Shown here piece by piece: positions 32,961 through 46,399 of a stretch of DNA of 64,000 nt. A program made the position numbers and the translations under genes. Source of the DNA: Toxorhynchites rutilus septentrionalis (Eukaryota > Arthropoda > Insecta > Diptera > Culicidae). The stretch's first letter is position 1. Every line of letters starts with the position of its first letter. The stretch lies in contig NC_073745.1 in assembly GCF_029784135.1 (NCBI RefSeq), forward strand, positions 281,329,803 to 281,393,802, in the 5' to 3' direction. The notes beneath the pieces were generated by a model. The model was given only the letters and a program-made list of their open reading frames with translations, did no database searches and was not told the DNA's origin.

Positions 32961-35474
32961 ATGGATAATAATTTCCGATCGTAGAGCAATAATAAAATGC
33001 AAAACCGTCTGCATACAGGCGTAGTTTTCATTACCGCTTCGGAAAGCAATAAAATATGTAAATAATCAGATGCCCTTATTAATCAAACGTTTGTGTAAGT
33101 ATTCGTTATGATATGTTTTGACTCTACTCATCAATGCCGATATTGTCATATCATAACGAAGTGATAACAGATGAACGGTTTTATCATTCTTAACTAGGAA
33201 TATTGAAAAGTAACATTGAAATTTTTTTTTATTTTTGTCGCAAAGTGTAAAAAACGATGTCTTTGCTTCGTACGCGAACACAGCAAAATTCCAACATCAC
33301 CAATAACAGCAGTACATAGGTTCCATTTGTCTTCGAAACTGTCTTGTCGCGTTGATTTACGATTACTTTCACGGGGAGATCCAAACCACTGCAGGTTGAA
33401 TCCGCTTGAATAAATTAAATTCCAATCGTTATCGCAAAACAATTTCGGCGATAATCTTCAACCCTCCAAAACTTTTTGTCTATCCGTCTCTCGTCCTCGC
33501 TGTCACGCTATCTGTTTATTCAGTCGAAACTTCGACAATATGGAATCCAATCTTTCCTCGAGCGCGTAGACACGACAAAAAATTAAAAAAAAATAAACGC
33601 CGAAAATCCGCACCAAATTCCTTCGGGGGCTAGACAGTTTAGAATCCACAACAATTTCCTCCCACGGAAACATCGTTTTCCCGAATTGCCGGATCAAGTC
33701 GCGGAATACAAACACTGTTTTCATTGCTGAACGCGGCTTATCGTGTCTTTTCTACTAAAAAAAAAACTCTTCGACGCAATTCCTTTGAACTTTGCCCTCA
33801 CGCAACAGCATTTCATCGCAACACACGTGGCTTCAATACTTCTCACTTTACGACCGCCGTGTCTCAGGTGCACTTCGAGTGGCACTTCCGACCTAATATT
33901 GACAAAAAACCAATCGATCGTGACATTCAAGCGCGTTGTTCACTATCACTACCACTAACTGATTACTCGTGAAACCGCTTCAGGTGCCGGTGAGGTGATA
34001 TGATGATATCGACACTGGCGCAGAACACTTCCAGCTGATAAGCCACAAAAAAAAAACGCCGCAAGATTGTGAACACGCAAATCGGTGGTAGCGGTAAAAC
34101 ACAAAATAAATGTAAATAGTTCAAGATATCGTGAGCGCGCAACGTGAGAACAGTTTCCCACTGTTCCTCTTATCTGGGTGCTCTTTTGGCTGATCTTTTC
34201 CGATACAAGGCCGCGAGGTGCATCCGAGAGACCACCACATGGGTGTGAGAATGGGAATGTGTGATGCTATTATTTGTGGCTTGATTTGGGTACCGGGTGC
34301 CTCGGTTGCTTCATGGACTCCGGCCTTGTGGTCGACTGTTATTTCATCGAGTTGCACAACTGTGTGTGTGTGTGTCAATTGGGGGCGCCTGGTGTTTGCT
34401 AATTAGTGTTTGTTCTTGAATCCGTTTTACATGCTTTGGACCGGTGGGATGCGACGTAGTTTGCATGCCTAATTTTCACCTAAAAACTCTCAATTTTCTT
34501 TTTTTATAAAATTTTGTTATTTTTATCCATGCATTGAAACTGAAAAACATTATTATTTAGTAATGGAAGGATCAGAGGTTGTGTTAGAGCATATCAAGTG
34601 ACATTTTTTCTAGTTCGAGAAAAACAAATTCAAATTTAAGCCTCTGTTTTTTTTAATTTTTTTAATTTTTTCTGTTTTTTATTCCTAAACAATGTCTGAA
34701 AATATTACGACTGTAAAACGAAATACATTTTGTGGGTAATTACAAGATATTCTAGAATGCCTCTCATTACTTTGTCCAATCTGGCTAAGCAAAAAAAAAG
34801 GGTAAATATTAAACTGAACAAATTGAAACATTGTTTCTGTTAGTTATTTTGTATTTCCCAGAATAAGAAACGACGAAAAAATCACTGTCATTCCCTCGGT
34901 ATTCCCTCGTTTACCAACCAATAGAAGTTAATCTCATGCTATCGATCCACCACAGCGATGCAATTTTGTTCGATGGAAATGCCGTAACCTTCACCAACGA
35001 GTTATTTCAAAATATTCGATGCATTCTAAAGTAATATCCGAAGTGATAAAATCAAAATGATGTTTGTAACTTGTTGCCGGGAAAAAGCTTGTGTGAATTT
35101 AGGAGTGCTTTGGGCTTATTGGTGACTATTTCCGATCAATAATTACATTTTGGCGAATTCGTGCATTGTTTCTGGGTTCAAAGTGGCGTCAAAGTGCAGC
35201 TCATTTGAAGGTGATTGTGTGAAGAAGATATTTTACTGCGGTGTTAGCTGTGTTCTTCGGTTGAAAACTGAAGATGAAAATATGTTTCGATGTAAACAAC
35301 CGATTTAGTTGGAATTTCCTGTTCCCATTCCGCGAAAGGTGCTGCATAGTATAATTTGTGGGTTTTGATGTCTTTGGAAGCTGAGGCCAAGAGTTGATCT
35401 GAAAATTTCATTGCTTCATTGCTTTGCGCCGCTCAGTTCTTTAGTTTGCTTTCATTACATCTGCGCTGTATAAA
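32961..35474. other. non-coding DNA, partly low-repeat
   Basis: The stretch 33200-34420 has a more balanced composition and no match to the repeats in the window. Short frames (33406-33633, 33724-33972, 34121-34406) show no domain. A 14-bp inverted repeat TTCGTTATGATATG lies at 33102-33115 with its complement at 33147-33160, and a short (GT)n tract at about 34362-34375. From 34480 the sequence is AT-rich and featureless. A promoter or first exon of a host gene cannot be excluded in 33.2-34.2 kb. Confidence 0.4.
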
Positions 35475-35630
35475 AATATATTTAGAAAGCAACATAATAA
35501 ACTATATATTCGGCTTGTTTTTCGAAAAGTTCATAACACGACCGTTCCGACCAATATATTTAGAAAGCAACATAATAAACTATATATTCGGCTTGTTTTT
35601 CGAAAGGTTCTAAACTCGAACATTCCTCGA
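35475..35630 (+). repeat. tandem duplication, 78-bp unit, two copies
   Basis: The block aatatatttagaaagcaac through cggcttgtttttcgaaa recurs after 78 bp. The two copies are nearly identical in their first 60 bp and differ toward the end. It creates the open frame at 35419-35613, which is not a gene. Confidence 0.8.
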
Positions 35631-35787
35631 CAGACCGCAGAGGTGTTTGCATCAATCGATTGAGGATATTTACGCACCTATTACAACAAAGGAAATAATA
35701 TCCTTTTTGAAACAAACTATTGAATAATTTGAAAATAAAAAGCTAATACCAGATTTTGCATATTTTCCGCGTCGTTATTCATCTTGT

Positions 35788-36984
35788 TTAACACTCCTAT
35801 ACTCGCGCATTGGTCTGTCAGACCGAGAAATCAATAATTCGTTCATTTCTCAGAAAATATCAACACTACGACTTTGCGATTCTCTCTAGCTTCGTTATTC
35901 GTCGTTCGTCATCGTTTAGCGTATCGCAAGTGTTGGTACAAAAGGGACGTGTGCCACTTTTTTAACACTTTCGGTCTGACACACCGACGCGAGTATAGGA
36001 GTAACTTTTTTGGACAAGCGCCATTTTTCCTATTCTAGAATATTGTTGAATGACATGTATAAAATTATGTTAGCGGCGTGGAATATTCATTGAATATATT
36101 GCATAAGATCATTACCGGACTATTCTATTTGATTTCAGTCCCTTTTGTAATTGGATTGAAAGGATCCATATATTAACTATTCGTCGTTAGATTCATACGT
36201 TCAAAAGCAAAATATAAATGTTTGACTTTCGTAAACAGTACACTATAAACTAATCGGTGGCTTATTGTAATTTTTAACAGTTACAGTTTCGAGGATTTTT
36301 TTTTATAATGGACAATATCTACAAGAAAACAAGAAAAAGAAAAGGAAGTTCCTAGAAATTCTTCTATATAATCTTTTTATGCCCCATCTAAAAAAGGCAT
36401 TAATTCTTAGTTTACCAAGAATACAGAGACAAAGAATATTATAAATATGCAAATGTTATATTCCAGAACCTTTATCATCTGGTAATTATCTAGAATACGT
36501 TATACATTCTTCTCTTTGATAAAAAAAAACCGAAAAACATGCAACAACTGCATGAAATGCAAAAAAATATGTTTGCTTCGGGCATGCAGTTATGCTATGT
36601 TTCGATTCTTACTCCAATGAAACCACAATCGATTAATACGTTTTTATGTTATTTTATAGCTCTTTATACTTTCATGAATTATATTCTGTTACTTACTTTT
36701 AATTAATAACCGTGAAAAATTCGAATTTCGTTATTTGTGTTGAAGTATCAAAAATAACTCTGATTTGATGAGGATGAATTAGATGACTATTAAAACATAA
36801 TAAAGACGAAGAAAACATATTTTTTGGAGTTTTTTTATTCAATCATACCCTCTTCTTCAAATAAATGCCAATAAAGCCTGAAAAATACACAATGGCAACA
36901 TTACAAAGAACTTTAATTTTCGGTTTGTGACTCCGTGCGCGAGTATACGTGTTATGATTTTGCACGCGAGTACAGGAGGGTTAA
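35788..36984. mobile_element. TTAA-flanked element with inverted ends (piggyBac-like, non-autonomous)
   Basis: TTAA lies at 35788-35791 and 36981-36984. The left end reads CACTCCTATACTCGCGC and the right end, complemented, CCCTCCTGTACTCGCGT. Subterminal inverted copies of the same motif occur at about 35986-36002 and 36937-36950, and an inverted GGTCTGTCAGACC-type motif lies next to the left end. The 1.2-kb interior is AT-rich with no transposase. The TTAA target points to piggyBac-type mobilisation. The left 215 bp also look like a small element of their own. Confidence 0.65.
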
Positions 36985-37026
36985 AAAGTCTCATTTCGTT
37001 TTCGGTTCTATAGTTTTATATTATAA

Positions 37027-37975
37027 CTAGCTGACCCGGCAAACTTCGTCCCGCCCAAAATTTGTTTTTTGTTGTCAATACCTTCAAACTTACACGTTTT
37101 CTTACTAAGCGCAAGTTCATAAATCCAATCGCAGAACTGTTCATTAATTGATCTTCTAATCGACCCCGTTGAATTTACCTTTTACTAAAAAAAATCCTAG
37201 TACTTCTACCAAAACTCATCATTATAATATCAGATTATTTTCGGGCACAGACCCCTCTCTCTCCTCCCCTTTAGAGAGGGGGGAGGAGTGTCTATTGACC
37301 ATTCAAACGTTTCGTGCCCCCTAAAATTTTCACATGTCAAATTTGGCTCCATTTGCTTGATTAGTTTTCGAGTTATGCAGAAATTTGTGTTTCATTTGTA
37401 TGACAGCCCACCCTAAGAGAGGGAGGAGAAGTATCTTACCATGATAGAATCATTTATTGCACCCTAAAACCTCCGCATGCCAAATTTGGTTTCGTTTGCT
37501 TGATTAATTCTCGAGTAATGCAGAAGTTTGTGTTTCATTTGTATGGCAGCCCCCCCTTAGAGAGGGGGGTGGAGTGTCTTACCACCATAGAAACATTTAT
37601 TGCACCCTAAAACCTCCAGATGCATTCGGTTGCATTTGCATGATTAATTCTCGAGTGATGCAGAAATTTGTGTTTCATTTGTATGGCAGCCCCCCCTTAG
37701 AAAGGGGGGTGGAGTGTCTTACCACTATAGAAACATTTATTGCACCATGAAACCATCACATGCCACATTTAGTTCCATTTGCGTGATTAATTCTCGAGTA
37801 ATTGAAATTCGTGTTTCATTTGTATGGCAGCCCCCCTTAGAGAGGGGGTGGAGTGTCTTACCACCATATAAACATTTATTGCACCCTTAAACTTCCACAT
37901 GCCAAATTTCGTTACATTTGCGTGATTAATTCTCGAGTAATGCAGAAATTTGTGTTTCATTTGTATGGCTACGCA
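37027..37975 (-). mobile_element. Helitron-like element with ~141-bp minisatellite
   Basis: In reverse the 3' end reads ccgggtcagCTAG followed by T. From 37245 to 37970 it carries about five units of ~141 bp, each with a G-rich gagggggg/ccccccc block, an attgcaccctaaaacctcc block and ttgtgtttcatttgtatgg. Units start near 37377, 37517, 37659, 37800 and 37938. The expected 5' TC end is missing beyond 37975. There is no Rep/helicase. Confidence 0.6.
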
Positions 37976-38639
37976 ATTATATTATGCAATCCACTTGTTT
38001 ACCACTTCGATTATTATTTTAGAATGCATCGAAATTTTCGTAAAAATTATGTTCCTCGTTACAAATAAATTTGATGGACGTCCTTTTTCGTTTTATACAA
38101 TGCCTAGGACTACCAAATATATGTGAACGAAAGATTTGTCAAACGATCATTTTGTTTTACATTTCCCTCTGAAATTATTGCATCTCTCATGTTTACGTAG
38201 TTCTCGAACCGCGAAAGTTCATTCACCTCTAGTATCTGAAATGACAATTTTCCTAGTCTTCTCAGTTTGAAAGTGCGTTTAAGGGAAACAAATTCCGCTC
38301 TGCACAACGACAAGCAAGTACAAAAGTACTTAACACATTAATTTTAAAGTCCGTGTTAAGGAAACACAGCTCGGTGGGAATAAACTTGCATGTATATTTG
38401 CAAAGCGGATTTCCACAGGTGCATCGATTTTGAAGTCTGTGTTGGGGAATCCGTAAATCGGGCCAATCAAAACTTTTCAGGTTTAGATAACGCTTGATAT
38501 TTTACAGTTATTCAATTGTTCATCTCATGAAAAATAATATTTTATTAATTGTGATAGACGCGTAGAAATATTTTCTATCAATTGATGCATCTTTCCGATC
38601 TATTAAGAAATGTTCGAGTTATAAGCATTCGAAATACGG
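37976..38639. other. non-coding DNA
   Basis: AT-rich; no gene, RNA gene or repeat of the window recognised. The frame at 38110-38313 on the minus strand has no domain. Confidence 0.4.
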
Positions 38640-38895
38640 ATAGGGATAGCAAACACATATCGGCAGAACAAATGTATGGTAAAAATGAAATTCTTCCAGT
38701 TTTAATGAATTTAAACCATTCAGAGATTAAAGAATTGTAATGTATCGTTTATCATACAAATCATAGAGAATTTTCGATTCGATTGGTATGCAAATCATGA
38801 GAATTCGTTCGTTAACTTTATTTCATAAAAACGTGACCTGTTTTCTGATTTGGCACTCTTCCTGGAAGACGTAGTTTACGTCAAAAATATTGTAG
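38640..38895 (+). repeat. partial copy of the foldback-element arm
   Basis: It matches 4450-4597 joined to 8003-8085 without the RTE insertion, including ggcagaacaaatgtatg, gattcgattggtatgcaaat and ttaactttatttcataaaaa, then tgatttggcac and a gacgtag...tacgtc motif. It is a second, independent view of the empty RTE site. Confidence 0.65.
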
Positions 38896-41800
38896 ATAGT
38901 CGAATGTATTATTATTAATTCACTCAAACTGATATTCGAACGGTAGTTGAAATTTCAATTCGATTTCGAAAGGGTTGATCAATTCCAGAATTCAAACTTC
39001 AGTATGAAAACCTTCGTTTATTGCAACTGCCTTTAGTTGCCTTTAGCCGTTATCTACGAGCTCTTTTGTGTATTTAGGACCAAGTGTTATTTGGAAGGTG
39101 TGCTGAATTCTAATCAAGGAGGGAAATCACGTGATAGCTAACGAATTTGTTTACCAGAACACGAATAAAAAAAACAACGGGAGAGTTGATGTTGAAAATT
39201 ACATCAAACGAAAGGTGAGGGAATTAGATTTCTTCCGCGATCGATGTATTTTTGGCCACTATTAGTTGCCAAATCACACGCAACGTCACGTTTTTGTTTT
39301 CATCGGTAAAATCAAATATGTGGGAGCTCCAGTTAAGGTGGAATAATTTTCCGTTTTTATGACCTGGGTTCCGCCTCAAAACCTGACGGAGATGTAATTA
39401 GCTCCGACGACCCTAATCATTCGGTCGCGCGCCCGTTAACGATGTGTTTGTTCACACTGTAAATGAATTTGTAGCTAGAACCTACAATTTACAAACCGAT
39501 ACTCGAACCCTGGTTACGGTCGTCAGTGGGGCGACTGGATGACCCGGGTACCGTCGAAGGGTCTGACGAATGTCAATTTTCATATCCGAGTGAGTGGGTT
39601 GAGGTTGGGTTTAAGATGCACCGAAGATAATGAAACAAGGCACATTAATTATTCATTTTACCAGACAGCACTCCTACTTCGTTGGGCTCTGGCGCTTGCC
39701 GCAGACAGTCGCGCGTCGCGTGTGGGTGGACCGCTGATTTGCGTGGCGGCCGGGCGAGTAAACAGCGAAACCAAAACATAAAAAAGATGATGATGCCAGC
39801 CGCCGGATTATCAGAGGAGCGCTCACGATTTTGCGATCGTCGTTCTTGTTGCTGAAGAATCTTTTCTTCGAGAGGGAACCAATCATTTCGAGTGTTTTTT
39901 TTCTTTTATTTTGTATGAATCAATCATCTGCAGCCTCATCTAGTTCTAGGCGGACGGAAGCAATTATTCATAGCCTAGTTCATCATTTCATCAGAACGGT
40001 TCATTGCTTGTTCCTAGCGGCTGGATAAAGATCTGCTCCGCTGAATTATTGATAACCGGGGGAACCGGCTACGCGATGAAGGAAATCGATATTCCCTAGG
40101 CATGATTTCATACCTCGACGAGCCGCTCTCGGAGAGAGTAGGGCATGAAAAAATAACCAGGAGTAAAAGGTAGTAGCAGTAACGACCAATTACCCACTTT
40201 TCCCCTTCCTTCGTTCCCTCCAGCGATAACCCCACTCGTCTGGGAGAATGGCGAATGCCGACACGGGCGTTAATTTCCTGACCGCTATCACATCCTGACC
40301 ACCTTCTGCCATCCTTGGCTGCTTTTGTTCCCCGCTTCCTTCCTTCGTTTCGGGAGGGCAAGTGCAGTTCTTTTCCATAACCTCACTCTATCCAACCGTT
40401 AAATAACTTCGCGGAAGGGCGGCAGCAAGATTGCACGCCATTGATAAATAATTAATGTGTAAAAATCAACAGTTGGGCTTCGTCTCGCCCGGCGTGGTGG
40501 CGTGGCTAAAGTGTGAATATTCCGCTTCGATTCATTTTCGTGGTTTGCGGGTACTCCAGACGGTTCCAGACGTATACATGCGCTGCGAAGTGGCGGCGAT
40601 GCGAAATAGGACCGTTTACTGCACGAGCGCTGTTACCATGTTGATGAGCCAGTCTGGCGGAAGATAATTGTGGCTAATTACTAGGGCCCTGGTACTGTTT
40701 ACATCACGATAATTGTGTACTGTTTACTGCTTCCTCCTGGGTGGAAGTCGCGGATGAATCTAGGCCAATGTGTTCTCGCCACGGCAAGACTGTTGGTTTT
40801 GGATTATAATTAAGTAAAACTTTAAGCCGAAAGTGTGTATCCGAAGATTGCTCTAGACTGGCAATTATATTGAAATGTCTTCTCTCTAAGAGATGGCACA
40901 CTCTGCAAATTATAACGAGGTCGTTTTCACTTGTATAATAATTTATGACAATGTCCTCGTTTCCAATTATACATAATGCAAAAAATTACCTTATGGGGTA
41001 CAAAACTGAAGGCGATATAGATTGTCTAGAAATTTTGTGTAGAGAAAGCAAGACGTCACTTTAAAACTGAATAAGTAAGTTTTGATAATGCGACATATGC
41101 GATAGTTATGTAAACTAGCATTCCAAAGGATGTAGTCACGGCAATCTCATACAACTGCTGGTTGCCATGGGACGCACCCTCGCACAATGTTTATTAAATT
41201 AATTACAATGAACCGTCGGTTCTATTCATTCAACTTTAATAATCCTGATTCACGACTGAGCCCCGCTCCCTTCCAGATGTCGGCTGCATATCATTATCTT
41301 CAGGCTTCAGGCAGTGGTGATCAGAGAGCCCCCGGTTCGGTGCCTTTCGCAAAACACGTCCCACCTAATTATCTTCGGTGATATGACTGCCCTCCGCCCA
41401 CATGGATGGCTTCCATCCTCCCGTCGTTGCATTGAACCGGGTGCAGCAGCATCATAGGTGTAGCTACTATCCACAACCCGGAGCACATTGCACATCTGCA
41501 TAGTGCAACACCGACACCATAAGAGCATAAGAGCTGGTGAAAGATGGGAAGCTCGAGCTGACTGGAACGAAAAAGGCTATGTTCCCCAGGGCGCCGGATA
41601 TCATTCGCCATCAAAATGGAACGAAGTCAATTTAGTTCCTTCGGTAGGACTGTACCCGTACCCGTAAGCTCTACTTCCCACTCCAGCTCTGGTGTTATTC
41701 TGGTTTTATATATTTATCTTTGGACACAGACAAGTTATGCTGCAGACAGGTATAAAATTGGTTTGGAAGGGTGGGGTCCCATGTTTACACGGGTTTGACA

Positions 41801-42723
41801 TAGATTTGAAACAATCACTCTCATGATTTGAGTTATAGTTTAGTCTATGGGGTTATAGTTTTTGCGGAACCGGGTCATAACATAAGTTGGATATTCTAAT
41901 CTGCATGTTGTTGAACAGGTTTTTCAATTTAGGGTGTAGTCACTACTCACCAGCGATCCATACACACAGATTGTTAATTGTTTACCTGAAACGATAAAAG
42001 AAAGTTGAGATCAGTAAAAATCGCTTTTTTTAGGTTTCCAGTAGGTGATTGTTGTTTGATATTGTTAAATCGTCTCGATAAATCTCATTGTAATATTATC
42101 ATAAAACAATAACTTTGAGTTTCGCTTTTGTTTTCCAGTTTTTCGAAGATACGCTGCGTTGAGTCGAGTACATGCATTAGGTTGGGGTAAAAGAAATTGA
42201 TTGTTTTAGCGTGTAATTCAAAACATTATTTAAGATGTTTCGGATTGTCTGATTTGGGTCAAATATGCACCGTTTTAACTGTATAGTTTAAATGGTGGTT
42301 TCATAATATCTCTCTCATGGAATTCTTGGTCCATATTGGCGGAAAACTAATTGATTTTCTCAAGATCCCAATTTCTTATGAATCAGGATGTTTTGCAATG
42401 AGAAAAAATGGGGTAATCGCTTGGTGCCAGGTCCGCAGCAGAGGGGAATTCGGTCCATTTTTTTGTGTTAATTGGTGTCATATCCAAACATCGAGCTACC
42501 TTTAAAATTGCAACAAATTAAACAAAGAAACGATGCATATTTAACTCGAATCGGACAATTCGGAACATCTCAAATAAAATTTCTAATTTCACGCAAAAAT
42601 AACGATTTCCTTTCCCCCAACCAAGTATGTATATCTTTGATAAATAAGTAAAAAAAAATTATTTCCAAATAAGACTAACGAGACGGGAATAAATGCCCCT
42701 ACATAACGCCTCCAAGTTACACA
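38896..42723. other. low-repeat non-coding DNA
   Basis: Much of 39300-41800 is GC-richer and shows no match to repeats in the window. All open frames are under 120 codons and overlap on opposite strands without domains. No tRNA or other RNA gene is visible. This may be single-copy intergenic or intronic DNA of the host. Confidence 0.4.
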
Positions 42724-44535
42724 ACGCATTGCACAATGGTCCAGGGGATGCATTCAAGTGGAAAATAGCAATTAGAGCTCGACAGTTATTCTCTAGATAA
42801 AAACTGTCTGAGACAAAATTGTTACATATGATAGAGCGCACATTTTTTTTTGTTATCAAAAATAGCGTGACCAAAACTGTCGATAAAATAAAAAAAAATA
42901 TAACTTTCTTATTTTTATAGATAGAGGCAAACATAGTTCGACAATGTTGTAGTCTCAGTTATTTGAGACATTTTTGTAGATATTTTTTTTCTATCTCTTA
43001 AAATAACCGATATATCGTCTTCTTTCTAAGTTACGTTAGGGTGACCATGAAAAAAACTGTTCTCTTGCTCAAACTTTCATGTTTCAAATTCTACATACAA
43101 AGTGTCTTTGAAAGAATTTTAGAACATACTAATACAAACATTTTGAGATGCAGAACTTGTCAACATCTTAACTTCACTCAAAGTTATTGATATTCCTTCC
43201 CAAAAAACAAGCTTTTTTCATTTGTTTGTCATTCTTTTTGGGGCAAATATAAGAAATGTTTGTTGACGGAATTTGAAAGAACCTATTTCACACTATATAA
43301 TATGTGATTTTTAAAACTTTTAAAAAAATGTTATTTTTCGTGTTTGAGTAAATTAAAATTGAAATCATGAGTTTTCGGATGAATACCCATCAATAACTTT
43401 GAGCAGGATTTGACAAATTGTGCATCGCAAAATGTTGGTATTGATAAGCTCTAAAAGTTTTTCGAAGACAACTTTGACGTAGAATTTTAAATAGAAAAGT
43501 TAGAGTGAAAAAATCAGTTTTTTCATGGTTACCCTGATGTAACTTAGATAGAAAGCGCTAAAAACAACTTTGAGGAAGATATTTATTCTTTAGACAAAAA
43601 CTGTCTTCGACAAAGTTGTTACAAATGATAGAGCGCTCATTTCTATGTTATCAAAAATAGGGTGACCAAAATTGTCGATGAAATAAAATATCTAACTTTC
43701 TCCTCTTTATAAATAACCTTGATAAACGTAGTTTGACAATGTTGTAGCATTTAAGCAACTTTGTAGAACAAACCTTTTTCAATCTTTTGATATAATCGAA
43801 TTAGCGCTTTTTTTCTAAGTTGCATTAGAGTGACCATGAAAAAACGGGGTTTTTTGCTTTAACTTTTATATTTCAATTCCTACATCAAAACTGTCTTCGT
43901 ACGACTTTTAGAGCTTATCAATAACAACATTTTGCGATGCAGTACTTGTCAATATCCTAATCCTATGATTTCAATTTTAATTTACTCAAACACGAAAAAT
44001 AACATAGTTTTGGAAATCACACATCATGTAGAGTTAAATATGCTCTTTCAAATGCCGCCAATAGAATTTGTTTATGTTTTTGGGAACAAATATCAATAAC
44101 ATTGAGTGAAGTTGAGATATTGACAAGTTCTGCATCGCAAAATGTTTGTATTAGTAAGCTTTGAAAGTCTTTGGAAGACAGTTTGCATGTAGAATTTGAA
44201 TTATGAAAGTTAGAGCAAGAAAACAGTTTTTTCATGGTGACCCTGACGTAACGATTATTTCAAGATATAGAAAAAAACTTTGTTCTACAAAGATGTCTCA
44301 AATAATTGGGACTACAACATTGTCGAACTATGTTTACCTCTATCTATATAGATAATAAAGTTATATTTTGTATTTCATCGACAAGTTTAGTCACCCTATT
44401 TTCGATAACATAGAAATAAGCGCTCTATCATATGTAACAACTTTGTCTAAGACAGTTTTTATCTAGAGAATAACTGTCGAGCTCTAAATGCTAATTTCCA
44501 CTTAAATGCATCTCCTGGACCATTGTGCATTGTTT
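42724..44535. repeat. 1.8-kb palindromic (foldback) repeat
   Basis: The outer ends match inversely: gcattgcacaatggtcca at about 42725 against tggaccattgtgcattg at about 44517, then the gagctcgacagttattctct block at 42775 against its complement ending at about 44493. Arms meet near 43630. Internal blocks recur in both orientations, such as a gacaagttctgcatcgcaaa motif near 43155, 43430, 43945 and 44125, and gggtgaccatgaaaaaac-like sites near 43041, 43525, 43830 and 44225. There is no coding capacity. The size and the near-symmetry suggest a foldback element or a local inverted duplication of a shorter tandem unit. Confidence 0.75.
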
Positions 44536-46399
44536 AATCAATTTGATCGGGCAGAGCTAAGAAGCCTTCCAATTAAAGAACCTGGTGGTGGATTTCAGGA
44601 CATGTTTTCACTAGTGGCTAAAGATAATTATGATCATCTAGAGCTGGCCTCCCGGGTTACAGGAGATAATCTCTTACCAAACACGAACTTCATACGTTGC
44701 AAATTGCATATATTTAACCCTCTACCGCCCAAGTTTTTTATTTATCTGAAAAAACCTACTCCACTTTTATCTCGAATTTCCATCTTACAACATAAAATAA
44801 TCCTAGCAGAAAGCTGCCAGCATAAAAACAATGTGTATGTGTGATAGATGAAAATATTCTAAAGACGTTCTAGTGGGGGTGAACATTGAAAATAATGTCC
44901 GAATAATTTGAAAAGAGAATCCGCGAAGCCCGTCTAAAGGCGGGCTTGAGCTGTAAAGGGTTAAGCGTTTCTGGAACGTTTCACGAAGAAAAACATCAGA
45001 GACGCAAACCAAAATAAAACAATTGAATCATTTTTGATTGTAATGTGTTAAACCGACATTGGGGCTTTCTTAACAACTCATACCTATGGAATATAATTGT
45101 GGAATGTGAAAAGGTATAGTCAAGAAGCTCAAGGATTTGTAGATCTTAAGGTTCCAGAAGAATTTTTCGAGTATCTGGAACTAGAATGGTTTCCAAGACA
45201 CTGCTGAAACATTGAAACATCGAAAATCGATTGACTGACTCTTAAACACTTTAGTGAACATTTTTGGTGGCCTCAAAAAAGATTATTGGCTTTGTATAAG
45301 AAACGTCGAACCTAGAACCTGAAATTACATCACCGGAACGAACTCACGGTCGAGCTCTTATGGGTTCATATAGCAGATCTGACAGTTAAAGCGATACCGA
45401 AAAGAAGAAACGAAAGAGCCCCCATTTGCATGCAAATTTAGTTAGTTGTAGTTTACTATTTATTTATTCCAAAATTCCATAAATCAACCGCAACACTATA
45501 GCAGCCACATTAATCTACCGTTGGTAACGCCTAAAAACAACAACAATGTATGTATGTGACGCAGAAATACGCAAACACTCTCCACTAGATGGTTTGAAAA
45601 CCGAAGCGGAGGCTGTCCTTCATCGAGTCTTCACTTCAGATTGAAAATTTCCATCAGAATCGCACCGTAGTGTGTGTCATCTTTCATTCAGAACACACTC
45701 TCAAACGTATTTTTCTAGGAACTATCATCGAACAAAACCACTTAACAAAGGCTGTTGGCTGTGCTCGCTGACTGAAGTCAGAACAGTATAGAAAATGATT
45801 GATGTTGTCTGATATAGAGGCTTCACACTTTCCAGTTCATTATCTTTTCTAGTTATATATAAGGCCATCATAAGAAAAATTAAAAATCTCCCCGAAACCT
45901 TCAGTCAAACCTTCACTAGCACGGACGTCACTAGTGCTACATAACAAATTAAAAATACGTCCCCAATGGCTCGGTGCTATGAATTAGTAGGTAGTATAAG
46001 TAAGGGAAGAAGAAGAACAAAAGAAATAGAAAAATAAGAAGAAAGGAATAACAAAGAAAAGACGAAAAAAAAGGTAAAAGAAACCTTGTCTTTATTCTCA
46101 TTTTTTATGGCATTTTGCACAATTTGATTTGTGACGAAATAAAATAAAAGAAAGTGAGGATCAAAACACGGCAGCTTTGTTAACGTGGAACAGCTACCCA
46201 TATTTCCATGTTCTTGTTATTTCAATAGTTTTCTTAGTTTTTGTGCATTATTCAGGGTCGATAAGTAACAAACGTCACTTGTACATGTTTGATTTTTTGA
46301 ATGAATTGATTATCATATCACTTCGTTCAGTTGGCAAAAAGGTTCTAATACTCGAAACCCTTACATTCCAAACGTAACGCTCTTGTTTTCGAAAATTTG
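44536..46399. other. non-coding DNA
   Basis: No gene recognised. The frame 44506-44844 begins inside the palindrome and has no domain. A purine-rich tract lies at about 46000-46085. A short inverted match (actagcacggacgtcactagtg) lies near 45916-45940. Confidence 0.4.

Noticed and set aside
33200..34420. promoter or first exon of a host gene
   Set aside because: The composition is compatible, but no coding motif, clear splice site pair or core promoter could be supported.
37245..37970. CRISPR-like array
   Set aside because: The units are about 141 bp in direct tandem with no spacers, in a eukaryotic repeat.
44506..44844. 112-codon plus-strand frame as a possible host exon
   Set aside because: It begins in the palindrome end, has no domain I recognise, and no splice or start context decides for it.
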